From Calothrix sp. PCC 7103 (GTDB lineage: Bacteria > Cyanobacteriota > Cyanobacteriia > Cyanobacteriales > Nostocaceae), in the NCBI RefSeq assembly GCF_000331305.1, contig NZ_KB217483.1:477534-541533 (forward strand): 64,000 bases of DNA, given 5' to 3'. Below are positions 1 through 8,430 of the stretch, in pieces. The position numbers and the translations under genes are program-made. Each line of letters opens with the position of its first letter. Position 1 is the first letter of the stretch. The notes beneath the pieces were generated by a model that worked only from the letters and a program-made list of their open reading frames with translations, did no database searches and had not been told where the DNA came from.

Positions 1-1
1 G

Positions 2-2848
2 AACACCGAGATATACCAAGCACGTCAGCTAGTTACTGAACGATTACAACAAGCTACAGGTAAACTACCACCAGGAGTAGAAACACCACAAATATCTCCC
101 ACCACTTCCCCTGTTGGTTTAGTCGTCCAATACGCTTTTACTGTTGAAGATAAAACTCCTAACTCCTCACTCCTCACTCCTAACTCCCTAATGGAAGCGC
201 GTCGAATCGTTGATTGGCAAGTAACAAATCGCCTTTTAGCTGTTCCTGGGGTTAGTCAGGTTTTAACTTTTGGCGGTGATGAACGACAATTTCAAGTTTT
301 AGTTGACCCAGTAAAATTAGCAGCATTTAATATAACATTAGACCAAGTTACACAAGCTACTCAAAAAGCAAACGTTAACGCTCCTGGTGGCTTTTATATT
401 ACTCCAGATACAGAAAAATTAATTCGAGGTATTGGTAGAATCGAATCAATCGAAGATTTAAAGAAATCAACTATTGTTTCTCGTAATGGTGTTCCTGTAA
501 GGTTGCAGGATGTCGCGGATGTGCAAATAGGCGCCGCAATTAAGCGTGGTGATGGCAGTTTTAATGGCAAACCCGCAATTATTGTCATGGTGAATAAACA
601 GCCAATTATTGATACTCCAACTGTTACCCGCGCGGTAGAGAGAGCAATGGGTGAGATCAAAGCTGGATTGCCAAAAAATATTAAGGTAACTACTACATTC
701 CGTCAAGATAGTTATATTGAATCTTCTGTTGATAATGTTCGCTCATCTTTGATTCAAGGTAGTATTATTGCTGCCATAATTTTGATACCATTTTTGATGA
801 ATTGGCGTACTTTGGCAGTATGTTTACTTGATTTTTTCCTAACATTACTATTTGGATTACTTGCTTTGTCTTGGTTAGGGATTGGATTAAATACGATGAC
901 CTTGGGTGGTTTGGCGGTTGCAATTGGTACTGCAATTGATGATGCGATTGTATATGGTGAAAATACTTATCGCCGACTGCGGGAAAATAAAACTTCAGAT
1001 AACCCATTGTCACCATTAGAAATTATTTTTGAAGGTTCACAAGAAGTACGCGATTCGTTAATTGGCGCCACTATTATTGGAATTATCGTTTTCTCACCTA
1101 TTTTTACCTTACCGGGAATTGAAGGAAAAATTTTCACGCCAATGGGTATTTCTTATTTGGTGGTAGTTGTAGTTTCTAGTCTAGAATCTTTATTAGTTTC
1201 TCCAGCTTTGTGTGCAATTTTATTACCAAATGTAAAAATTACTAAACGAGAACCCTGGCTTGCAAGGTTTTGTAAGGGTATTTATGCATTATGCCTAAAT
1301 TTTTCAATGCGAAATTCATTACTAGTTGTAGGTATTGCTACAGTTATAACGGTTGCATCAATTAGCATCCTTCCTTCTTTTGGTAGAGCATTTTTACCAG
1401 AGTTTCAAGAGCAAACAATGGTAAATACGTTGATATCTTATCCAACAAGTTCTCTTGAAACTAGCACAAAAGCAGGTCATGTAGTCGAAGAAGCGTTAAA
1501 AAATGACCGTAGATTTAAATTTATTCAAACTCGTGCCGGACGTGCTTCGGGTGATGCAGAAGCAGCAGGTGTCAACGTTGCCCACGTTGATATTGAATTA
1601 AGTAAAGAAGGAATGCAGAACCGCGAAAAATCTTTACAAGTGATGCGACGTGCGTTTGAAAGTATACCAGGCGCCGCAGCTAATATCGGTGGATTTCTCC
1701 AGCACCGAATGGATGAAGTATTATCTGGGGTTCGTAGTTCAATAGCTGTGAAAATTTTTGGTTCCGACTTAGCTGAACTGCGAAAAATAGGACAGCAAGT
1801 AGAACAACAAATGGCAACAGTTAATGGTGTTATTGATTTACAACTTGAACCTCAAATTCCTGTACCGCAAATTCAAATCAAATTTGACCGTGATGCTGCA
1901 AGTCGCTACGGTCATACAGTCGGAGATTTAGCGGATACGATTGAAACTGCACTAAATGGTAGAATTGTATCTCAAGTTTTAGAAAACCAACAATCTTTCG
2001 CGTTACTTGTATGGTTAAAGCCAGAAGCACGACAAAATTTAGACACAATTCGTAATTTACTTATAGATACTCCTAACGGTCAGAAAGTACCTTTGGGTAG
2101 TGTAGCTACAATCTCAGAAGGTACTGGACCAAATACAATTAACCGTGAGAATGTTTCTCGTTTAATTATTGTTTCAGCGAATGCTAAAGGTAGAGATTTA
2201 CGTTCAATTGTCAATGATATTGAAGCTAAGGTAAAACGTAATGTCCAAGTGACCCCAGGTTATTTTATTCAGTATGCGGGTCAATTTGAAGCTGAAGAAC
2301 GCGCGACACAAAATATTTTAGTTTTTAGTGTTATTGCGTTTGTCGCAATTACCGTCATTATGTATCTGTCGGTTAAATCTATTCCTTCCACCGCAATGAT
2401 TATGATTAACCTACCCATTGGCTTGGTTGGGGGTGTAATTGCCGTTGCTTTAACTGGTGGAGTAATTTCTGTTGCATCGCTGGTTGGATTTGTTTCCTTA
2501 TTTGGGGTCGCAACTCGCAATGGTTTACTGCTGGTAGATAACTATAATAGTAAATATGCCGAAGGTATGCCATTAAAAGATATTATTGTAAAAGGGTCAA
2601 TGGAACGACTCAACGCAATTTTAATGACAGCTTTAACTTCTGCACTCGGTTTGGCGCCGATGGTACTACAAGGTGGACCCGGACAAGAAATTTTGCAACC
2701 GCTATCAATAGTTGTATTTGGTGGTTTATTTACTTCTACTGCGATAACTTTGGTTGTGTTACCTGCTTTGTACGCAAAGTTTGGTAAGTTTTTATTCCCG
2801 AAAAAACAAGAAGAAATTAAAGACCAACAATTTTTGATGCATATGTAG
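2..2848 (+). CDS. CzcA-like heavy-metal RND efflux pump, 5' end outside window
   Basis: The frame is open from the window edge, so this is the C-terminal ~948 residues; compared with the full paralogue at 23348 about 100 residues are missing. It is an inner-membrane proton-driven RND exporter of the heavy-metal (HME) type. Visible hallmarks are the TM4 segment with AIDDAIVYGEN (acidic relay residues), two porter regions, and the GxxTRNGLLLV-like segment near the C-terminus. The paralogue has IVDMEN where this protein has IVYGEN. A run of four ACTCCTA/ACTCCTC heptamers (155-182) adds about ten residues (TPNSSLLTPN region) absent from the paralogue. Its adaptor and promoter would lie to the left. 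Metal specificity cannot be read from the sequence. Confidence 0.92.
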   Translation, partial: NTEIYQARQLVTERLQQATGKLPPGVETPQISPTTSPVGLVVQYAFTVEDKTPNSSLLTPNSLMEARRIVDWQVTNRLLAVPGVSQVLTFGGDERQFQVLVDPVKLAAFNITLDQVTQATQKANVNAPGGFYITPDTEKLIRGIGRIESIEDLKKSTIVSRNGVPVRLQDVADVQIGAAIKRGDGSFNGKPAIIVMVNKQPIIDTPTVTRAVERAMGEIKAGLPKNIKVTTTFRQDSYIESSVDNVRSSLIQGSIIAAIILIPFLMNWRTLAVCLLDFFLTLLFGLLALSWLGIGLNTMTLGGLAVAIGTAIDDAIVYGENTYRRLRENKTSDNPLSPLEIIFEGSQEVRDSLIGATIIGIIVFSPIFTLPGIEGKIFTPMGISYLVVVVVSSLESLLVSPALCAILLPNVKITKREPWLARFCKGIYALCLNFSMRNSLLVVGIATVITVASISILPSFGRAFLPEFQEQTMVNTLISYPTSSLETSTKAGHVVEEALKNDRRFKFIQTRAGRASGDAEAAGVNVAHVDIELSKEGMQNREKSLQVMRRAFESIPGAAANIGGFLQHRMDEVLSGVRSSIAVKIFGSDLAELRKIGQQVEQQMATVNGVIDLQLEPQIPVPQIQIKFDRDAASRYGHTVGDLADTIETALNGRIVSQVLENQQSFALLVWLKPEARQNLDTIRNLLIDTPNGQKVPLGSVATISEGTGPNTINRENVSRLIIVSANAKGRDLRSIVNDIEAKVKRNVQVTPGYFIQYAGQFEAEERATQNILVFSVIAFVAITVIMYLSVKSIPSTAMIMINLPIGLVGGVIAVALTGGVISVASLVGFVSLFGVATRNGLLLVDNYNSKYAEGMPLKDIIVKGSMERLNAILMTALTSALGLAPMVLQGGPGQEILQPLSIVVFGGLFTSTAITLVVLPALYAKFGKFLFPKKQEEIKDQQFLMHM
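155..187 (+). repeat. Short tandem heptanucleotide repeat (STRR) inside czcA-like CDS
   Basis: Four head-to-tail heptamers (ACTCCTA, ACTCCTC, ACTCCTC, ACTCCTA) plus a partial fifth. CTCCTAA-type heptamers are a known class of cyanobacterial short tandem repeats. The array keeps the reading frame open. Confidence 0.8.
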
Positions 2849-2949
2849 ACAAATTTGTACGCGCTTGAAATGAAACTAATTCCTATTTAGGGGATGGTAT
2901 CGTAGGTGCGATAATTAGCCGCTCAAGACTGTATATGTGAAAATAAACT

Positions 2950-3780
2950 ATGAAAAGTAACTTCAGTCTTTTAGCCCAGCGTCCAGCAGCTGTTCGGATA
3001 ATTGCCTTTCTTTTATGCTTACTGGTGATATGGTTACCTATTGCTATTCCCATATATTTATTGGTATATGATGCTAACTTAATGACTATTCTGACAATGG
3101 GAATGCTAGCGATCTCGTTCTTTATTTTTCTGCCTCGTTGGGGTAAGTTAGTTCACAATCAATCCCAAATATATCAACATGTGGGTTTAGAATTTACAAA
3201 GCAATTCGCTTTTGAGTTACTGCGGGGTTTGGCAATAGGATTAATTAGCATTCAATTATTATTTTTTGTTCAAAGTTCATTAGGTTGGTTGGAATGGCTT
3301 TCTCCGAGTCAGTCGGTAGTACGATTTATTTTAGAAGGGATACCTACAGCTTTTGGGACTGCACTTGCTGAGGGGTTATTTTTTCGCGGTTGGATATATG
3401 ATGAGTTATCCCGAGATTATAGACCTAATGTTGTGCTTTGGGCAGCTTCGTTAATTTTTCCAATATCGCATTTTCTCAAACCGATAGCGGAAATAATTCG
3501 CACTTCACCGCAATTTTTCGGTTTACTATTGCTTTCGTTAATTTGTATTTGGGCAAAACGTAATAGTCGAGGGCGTTTGGGTTTATCGATAGGTATTCAT
3601 GCTGGGTTGGTTTGGGGTTGGTATGTTGTTAATGTTGGTAAGTTAATTGAGTACACGGGTCAGGTTCCTGTTTGGGTGACAGGTGTTAATGATAATCCTT
3701 TAGCTGGAGTGGTTGGGTTAAGTATTTTACTAACTTTGGCATTATGGATGTGGTCAAATAATTTAAAGTTGAAAGTTTAG
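2950..3780 (+). CDS. CPBP-family intramembrane metalloprotease homologue
   Basis: A 276-residue polytopic membrane protein with about eight hydrophobic segments. The CPBP (Abi/Rce1-like) motifs are visible: AEGLFFRG around residue 140 (Glu...Arg motif 1, with the first Glu of the usual EE pair replaced by Ala), FPISHF (motif 2 His) and IHAGLVWGW (motif 3 His). Family members cleave or bind membrane substrates, or act in peptide immunity; no substrate can be assigned. It starts 101 nt after the czcA-like gene, with no direct-repeat promoter between them, so it may be read through from that gene. The SD sequence is weak. Confidence 0.8.
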   Translation: MKSNFSLLAQRPAAVRIIAFLLCLLVIWLPIAIPIYLLVYDANLMTILTMGMLAISFFIFLPRWGKLVHNQSQIYQHVGLEFTKQFAFELLRGLAIGLISIQLLFFVQSSLGWLEWLSPSQSVVRFILEGIPTAFGTALAEGLFFRGWIYDELSRDYRPNVVLWAASLIFPISHFLKPIAEIIRTSPQFFGLLLLSLICIWAKRNSRGRLGLSIGIHAGLVWGWYVVNVGKLIEYTGQVPVWVTGVNDNPLAGVVGLSILLTLALWMWSNNLKLKV

Positions 3781-3782
3781 GA

Positions 3783-3868
3783 GTTTTCTGTTATAAGGTA
3801 TGTCACACCAGTATTAAATTTAGCAACTAATTCTAAAGCTGATTCGGTTATCAAGTTATTTTTAGTTT
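3783..3868 (-). pseudogene. Fragment of an outer-membrane transporter gene (C-terminal remnant)
   Basis: About 85 nt closely match the minus-strand remnant at 13611-13690 (shared GGTATGT-ACACCAGTAT-AAAT-TAGCAACTAATTC blocks). It is too short and too degraded to encode a protein, and is a second relic of the same beta-barrel gene. Confidence 0.55.
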
Positions 3869-3905
3869 TGATTTTAGCGTTACATTTATCCAATTGCTTA
3901 AAATA

Positions 3906-3943
3906 TTTCATCCAAATTTCATTTAGATTGTTTAAACTAGTTT
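3906..3943 (+). promoter_or_regulatory. Direct-repeat promoter DR1 (no CDS downstream)
   Basis: TTTCAT at 3906-3911 and 3917-3922 (11-bp period), then TTTAAACTAG and a -10 TAGTTT at 3938-3943. It drives the predicted small RNA at 3950-4029. Confidence 0.65.
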
Positions 3944-3949
3944 TTAGCT

Positions 3950-4029
3950 AATAATGTTGATTTCCAAAGCATTATTGTTTCTAGTATACAGTTTTACTTT
4001 AAAACTTAGGCTGTATACTAGATTTTTTT
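3950..4029 (+). ncRNA. Predicted small RNA behind DR1
   Basis: The transcript would begin near 3950 with a 7-bp hairpin (AATAATG 3950-3956 with CATTATT 3970-3976). It ends in a 12-bp perfect stem (TCTAGTATACAG 3980-3991 with CTGTATACTAGA 4011-4022) followed by seven T. No ORF of any size is present. The promoter match and the intrinsic terminator 80 nt later are directly visible; that it is transcribed is inference. Confidence 0.55.
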
Positions 4030-4104
4030 ATGACATTTTTTATACTCAGATACTAGCAAATAAATTTGGCAGGCTGACCAATTAAAATTTAGAATATGCA
4101 TATA

Positions 4105-4121
4105 TTTCATCCAAATTTCAT
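4105..4121 (+). promoter_or_regulatory. Direct repeat DR2, probably decayed promoter
   Basis: TTTCAT at 4105-4110 and 4116-4121 but no -10 at the usual distance. The 40 nt upstream, including GGCAGGCTGACCAATTAAAA, match the promoter of the response regulator at 29907. This looks like a duplicated copy of that promoter. Confidence 0.45.
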
Positions 4122-4146
4122 TAATTTCTTTGTTATCGCTTCAGAA

Positions 4147-4184
4147 TTTCATCGTAATTTCATCCCCTTTTGACATACTAAATA
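4147..4184 (+). promoter_or_regulatory. Direct-repeat promoter DR3 for the P1B-ATPase operon
   Basis: TTTCAT at 4147-4152 and 4158-4163, TGACATAC, then TAAATA at 4179-4184. The leader to the ATPase gene is about 245 nt and holds a long hairpin (4234-4246 with 4266-4279) and a separate SmtB-like dyad. Confidence 0.7.
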
Positions 4185-4363
4185 TTACACCTCCCTCTTA
4201 TGACTCGGCTCTAAATCTAAATGTGGCTGCCCAGACCAGGTCAAGCACCAGTATGTCAAGCTGGGGCTTGAAATTGGTCAGTCATTAGTATGTAAATAAT
4301 TTGTATTAAATACTACTTAAAAACTCTAAATATTAACATTGAATTAAATGTTATGTTAAATAA

Positions 4364-4379
4364 TTGAACAACTGCTCAA
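4364..4379 (+). promoter_or_regulatory. Candidate ArsR/SmtB-family operator
   Basis: TGAACA (4365-4370), AC, TGCTCA (4373-4378), extended by flanking T and A into a 16-bp imperfect dyad. It resembles the TGAACA-NN-TGTTCA operators of SmtB, ZiaR and AztR-type zinc sensors and lies about 60 nt before a zinc-type ATPase gene. No ArsR-family gene is in the window. Confidence 0.5.
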
Positions 4380-4436
4380 CTAATCAAGTATGATTGAAGA
4401 GTAGCAGTGTCTCCGGTTCTGTAGAACAAATACGTT

Positions 4437-6419
4437 ATGCAAAAGTCAGATTTAAACAGTCGTGACCATAACCACTCGCATGGTCAAGCCAATCACAGCA
4501 ATCATAAGCACGACCACGACCACGACCACGATCACGATCATGGTCATAGTCACGGTGATGGAGATTTTGATCTTAAAAAGGAATTAATTTCCGTTGGTGT
4601 AGTCGTTATTTTGTTTGTACTGGGTTCAATATTTGAAGAAAAGTTACATAATACACCTTACTCTGTTGCTGAGTACCTAGTTTTTATCCCTGCCTATCTT
4701 CTGAGTGGTTGGAATGTTTTGACCAGTGCTGGACGAAATATTCTGCGAGGTAGGATTTTTGATGAGAATTTTCTGATGACTGTGGCAACCCTCGGCGCCA
4801 TTACAATTCATAAATTACCAGAAGCCGTAGGGGTAATGTTGTTTTTCAAAGTCGGCGAATTATTTCAAGAAGCTGCACTTAGCCGTTCTAAAAAATCGAT
4901 TAAGTCATTGCTAGAAGTTAGACCTGATTATGCGAACTTGAAGACAAATGGTTCAGTCAGAAAAGTGTCACCAGATGAAGTAAGGGTAGGAGATGTTATT
5001 GTCGTTAAACCAGGAGAAAAGATTCCGTTAGATGGTAACATTCTGGAAGGTGATTCCCAAATTGATACTTCTGCACTAACTGGAGAATCTGTACCACGAG
5101 TAGTTAGAGTTGGAGAAGCTGTTTTGGCAGGGATGATTAACAAAACAGGAGTTCTCTCAATTCAAGTGACAAAACTATTTGGTGAATCTTCGATATCTAA
5201 GATATTAGATATGGTGCAGAATGCTAGTAGCAAAAAAGCTGAGTCTGAGAAGTTTATTACCAAATTTGCCAGGTACTACACACCATTTGTAGTTTTTGGC
5301 TCACTAGCTGTTGCTCTGCTGCCTCCTTTATTTATTCCAGGCGCCACTTCTTCTGAGTGGGTTTACCGCGCGCTTGTTTTATTAGTTATTTCCTGCCCTT
5401 GTGGACTGGTTATTAGTATTCCACTTGGTTATTTTGGAGGTGTTGGAGGCGCCGCAAAACGGGGGATTTTAGTCAAAGGCTCTGTCTATTTGGATATACT
5501 GACGGCAGTAAAAACGGTTGTTTTTGATAAAACAGGAACATTAACCAAAGGTGTATTTAAAGTAGCAGAAATTGTACCTAAAAATGGATTTACAAAAGAT
5601 GAGCTGCTTAGATTAGCAGCAGAGATAGAGTCACAATCAAACCATCCAGTGGCTAAGTCAATTTTAGAAGCGTATGGTAAAGAAATTGACACATCTAACG
5701 TTGAATCTTACGAAGAAATTGCTGGTCATGGTATCAGAGCTTTAGTCGAAAATCGGTTAGTGATTGCAGGTAATGACCGTTTGTTACATCGCGAAAATAT
5801 TGCTCATGATGTTTGTGATGTTGAAGGTACAGTTGTTCATTTAGCCGTAGATAAACGTTACGCTGGGTATATTTTGATAGCGGATGAAATTAAAGACGAT
5901 GCAATACAGGCAATTCAATCTTTGAAGAAACTAGGAATTGGAACTGTAATGTTAACGGGGGATAATCAAACTGTAGCTCATAGAGTGGCACAAAATCTGG
6001 GTTTAGATTCTTATGAAGCTCAGTTGTTACCAGAAGACAAAGTAAGTGCAATAGAAAAGATACTTCGCCGCTCAGGAAAAAATAATAAGGTTGCTTTTGT
6101 AGGCGATGGAATTAATGATGCACCAGTGATTGCGAGAGCCGATGTTGGAATGGCAATGGGTGGGTTAGGGTCTGATGCTGCCATAGAAACTGCGGATGTA
6201 GTTTTGATGACGGATGCACCCTCAAAAATTGCCGAAGCAATACAAGTTGGCAGAAAAACTCATCAAATTGTTTGGCAAAATATTATTCTTGCCTTAGTAG
6301 TTAAAGCCGTGTTTGTTGCTCTGGGAATTTTTGGTCTAGCAACTATGTGGGAAGCTGTTTTTGCTGATGTGGGTGTTGCGTTACTGGCTATTTTTAACGC
6401 CACTAGAGTCTTGAAATAA
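4437..6419 (+). CDS. P1B-2-type Zn/Cd/Pb-exporting ATPase with His-rich N-terminus
   Basis: A 660-residue metal-exporting P-type ATPase of the ZiaA/AztA/ZntA group. Residues 10-45 form a His/Asp tract (HDHDHDHDHD), a likely Zn-binding region that replaces the usual CxxC metal-binding domain. The transmembrane metal site is SCPCGL. The catalytic core has DKTGTLTKG (phosphorylated Asp), NHPVAKS (nucleotide His-Pro) and GDGINDAP. The last helix carries FADVGVALLAIFNATR, the Asp-x-Gly signature of Zn2+/Cd2+/Pb2+ pumps rather than the Met-Ser-Ser of copper pumps. Two signals precede it: direct repeat DR3 and an SmtB-like dyad. A CDF exporter follows after 13 nt. Confidence 0.92.
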   Translation: MQKSDLNSRDHNHSHGQANHSNHKHDHDHDHDHDHGHSHGDGDFDLKKELISVGVVVILFVLGSIFEEKLHNTPYSVAEYLVFIPAYLLSGWNVLTSAGRNILRGRIFDENFLMTVATLGAITIHKLPEAVGVMLFFKVGELFQEAALSRSKKSIKSLLEVRPDYANLKTNGSVRKVSPDEVRVGDVIVVKPGEKIPLDGNILEGDSQIDTSALTGESVPRVVRVGEAVLAGMINKTGVLSIQVTKLFGESSISKILDMVQNASSKKAESEKFITKFARYYTPFVVFGSLAVALLPPLFIPGATSSEWVYRALVLLVISCPCGLVISIPLGYFGGVGGAAKRGILVKGSVYLDILTAVKTVVFDKTGTLTKGVFKVAEIVPKNGFTKDELLRLAAEIESQSNHPVAKSILEAYGKEIDTSNVESYEEIAGHGIRALVENRLVIAGNDRLLHRENIAHDVCDVEGTVVHLAVDKRYAGYILIADEIKDDAIQAIQSLKKLGIGTVMLTGDNQTVAHRVAQNLGLDSYEAQLLPEDKVSAIEKILRRSGKNNKVAFVGDGINDAPVIARADVGMAMGGLGSDAAIETADVVLMTDAPSKIAEAIQVGRKTHQIVWQNIILALVVKAVFVALGIFGLATMWEAVFADVGVALLAIFNATRVLK

Positions 6420-6432
6420 AAGGTACGATTAA

Positions 6433-7380
6433 GTGACTATTTCTCCTGAGTTTGAACACAATAAGTTTGAACACAATAAGTTTGAACATAGCCATCACAG
6501 CGACACAGTAACTGTATCCTCCAAACAAAAAGTACAGTTACTGTGGGTTGTTTTAGGATTACGAAGCAGCCTTTTTCTATTGCAATTGGGATTTGGGCGA
6601 TGGCTCCACAGCTTATCACTGTTAGCTGTTGCAGGGCATATGCTTTCTGACATATTGACTTTGGGGTTAGCGCTCCTTGCCTCTGTTCTGGCGCAGCGTC
6701 CTCCTTACGGTCAGGCGACCTTCGGGTATCAGCGGGCAGAAATTTTAGTAGCGTTAGTAAATGGATTAGCATTAATGGTGCTTTCTGTCTTCATTGCCTG
6801 GAAAGCCATTGGTCAATTCCAAACGCCACCAACATCTAGCTTAACAACGTTGATTGTGGCAGCAGTGGGCTTGGCAATTAACAGTTTGTTGATTATTAAA
6901 CTACACTCTTTAAGCCACAATGACTTGAATCTGCGAGGTGCTTTCCTTCATATAGTGGCTGATGCCGCGAGCTTTTTGAGCGTGATTGTGGCTACCAGTG
7001 CAGTTTACTGGTTAAATTGGCAGTGGGCAGATGCAGCAGGCAGTTTATTTGTAGCAGGTCTTATAAGTTTTAGTGCTTTCTCCCTCGTTTGGGATAGCCT
7101 AAGAGTATTGATGGAATTTGCACCTCCATCTGTTGACGTATCTCTAATTGAAAACACTCTAAATTCTTTTACGGATGTGCGAAAAGTCGAAATGCTACAC
7201 ATTTGGACTATTACATCTGGACAAGTTGCTTTGTGCGCCCATCTAATAGTCGAACCTTTACCTGCCTCAGAGCGGGATAAGTTGCTTTTTCAGTTACAAA
7301 CTCATTTAAATCAAGAATTCAATATTTATGAGTCTACTTTACAAATGACAGAATTGTCCGCACAAATTCAATTAGTGTGA
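6433..7380 (+). CDS. CDF (cation diffusion facilitator) zinc-type exporter
   Basis: A 315-residue, six-TM CDF protein starting at GTG 6433, 13 nt after the ATPase stop, so cotranscribed. The first TM site has HMLSD and the fifth-helix site HIVAD, i.e. the His/Asp tetrahedral set of Zn2+ (ZitB/ZnT-like) members. A cytoplasmic C-terminal domain follows (HIWTITSGQVALCAHL). The N-terminus holds a tandem FEHNK repeat encoded by a duplicated 15-bp unit. Together with the ATPase it would export zinc or cadmium from the cytosol. Confidence 0.9.
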   Translation: MTISPEFEHNKFEHNKFEHSHHSDTVTVSSKQKVQLLWVVLGLRSSLFLLQLGFGRWLHSLSLLAVAGHMLSDILTLGLALLASVLAQRPPYGQATFGYQRAEILVALVNGLALMVLSVFIAWKAIGQFQTPPTSSLTTLIVAAVGLAINSLLIIKLHSLSHNDLNLRGAFLHIVADAASFLSVIVATSAVYWLNWQWADAAGSLFVAGLISFSAFSLVWDSLRVLMEFAPPSVDVSLIENTLNSFTDVRKVEMLHIWTITSGQVALCAHLIVEPLPASERDKLLFQLQTHLNQEFNIYESTLQMTELSAQIQLV

Positions 7381-7427
7381 TAAGTGCTGGTTGCAAGACA
7401 GCAGCGATAAGTGTTCCATCGACCAAA

Positions 7428-8333
7428 ATGAGTAATATTATGGATAGAAAAATCGCACTATTAATCGTAAATCCACATGCTCGAAAGGGACAAGAAAAGT
7501 TTGTGCAAGTAACACAGTATTTAAAAAAACTGGGGTTTGATTTGATTGAGAAGCTAATTAACGATATTAAATCTTTATCCCAACTAATTCAGCAATACCA
7601 CGACCAGGTTGATCTTGTCATTATTGGTGGGGGAGATGGTACACTTAATGCTGCGCTAGATGGGTTAGTAAGTACTGGCTTACCTTTAGGAATTTTGCCG
7701 CTAGGAACAGCAAATGATCTTGCACGAACTCTAGGTATTCCAGATTCATTGCCGGAAGCATGTCAGGTTATTGCAGACGGATATACTCGTTACATAGATT
7801 TAGGTTGGGTTAATGGTAAGTATTTTCACACCGTTGCTAGTTTGGGTTTAAGTGTTACTGTCAGTAGAAAGGTTACGCAAGAAACGAAACGACGATGGGG
7901 AATGCTAGCTTACTTCGTTGCAGCCTTACATAAATTCCGGCTTTTTCGTCCTTTTAAAGCGGAGATTCGGGCTAAAGAACGGTCAATTTCGATTAAAGCC
8001 ATCCAAATTGTGGTTGGTAATGGTCGATACTACGCTGGTGGTATGGTGGTTGCTCAATATGCGGCAATTGATGATCAAAGGTTAGATTTATATAGCATTG
8101 AAGTTCGCAATTGGTGGCATACTCTTATGCTGTTACCTGCAATCACAAAAGGGAATTTTGCTATTCGGCATCGTTGTGTTCAAACTATTCAGGCGCAAGA
8201 AATTGAAATTTATACTTCAAGCAAATCTCGCTCAATTGATGGTGACGGTGAACTTATAGCTCACACACCTGCCCATTTCCGAGTTATCCCGCACGCCCTC
8301 TCCGTTTTCTGTTCAAAGTCAAGTAATTTTTAA
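7428..8333 (+). CDS. Diacylglycerol/lipid kinase-like protein (YegS/DAGK family)
   Basis: The DAGK catalytic domain starts with IALLIVNPHARKG. The nucleotide-binding GGGDGTLN and the PLGTANDLARTLGIP motif are intact, and SIDGDGE near residue 280 matches the family. The product is probably a membrane-associated lipid kinase; the substrate is unknown. The frame is open back to a GTG at 7377 that overlaps the CDF stop (GTGA), which would allow translational coupling, but the extra 17 residues look unlike the family. ATG 7428 or 7440 is preferred. It is the third gene of the Zn operon. Confidence 0.82.
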   Translation: MSNIMDRKIALLIVNPHARKGQEKFVQVTQYLKKLGFDLIEKLINDIKSLSQLIQQYHDQVDLVIIGGGDGTLNAALDGLVSTGLPLGILPLGTANDLARTLGIPDSLPEACQVIADGYTRYIDLGWVNGKYFHTVASLGLSVTVSRKVTQETKRRWGMLAYFVAALHKFRLFRPFKAEIRAKERSISIKAIQIVVGNGRYYAGGMVVAQYAAIDDQRLDLYSIEVRNWWHTLMLLPAITKGNFAIRHRCVQTIQAQEIEIYTSSKSRSIDGDGELIAHTPAHFRVIPHALSVFCSKSSNF

Positions 8334-8347
8334 ATAAACAAATTAAA

Positions 8348-8385
8348 TTTCATCCTAATTTCATTTGAAGATGCAAAACTACAAA
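8348..8385 (+). promoter_or_regulatory. Direct-repeat promoter DR4 for the sigma factor gene
   Basis: TTTCAT at 8348-8353 and 8359-8364, -10 TACAAA at 8380-8385, 46 nt before the sigma factor ATG. Its presence puts a global regulator under the island's control. Confidence 0.7.
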
Positions 8386-8430
8386 TAGTAGTGAATACAT
8401 TAGAATAATTTAGATCAGGACAACTTCACT

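Noticed and set aside
6450-6490. Tandem 15-bp repeat as a CRISPR-like or regulatory array
   Set aside because: It is inside the CDF coding sequence and encodes repeated FEHNK; only 2-3 units without spacers. No CRISPR array or cas gene is seen anywhere in the window.
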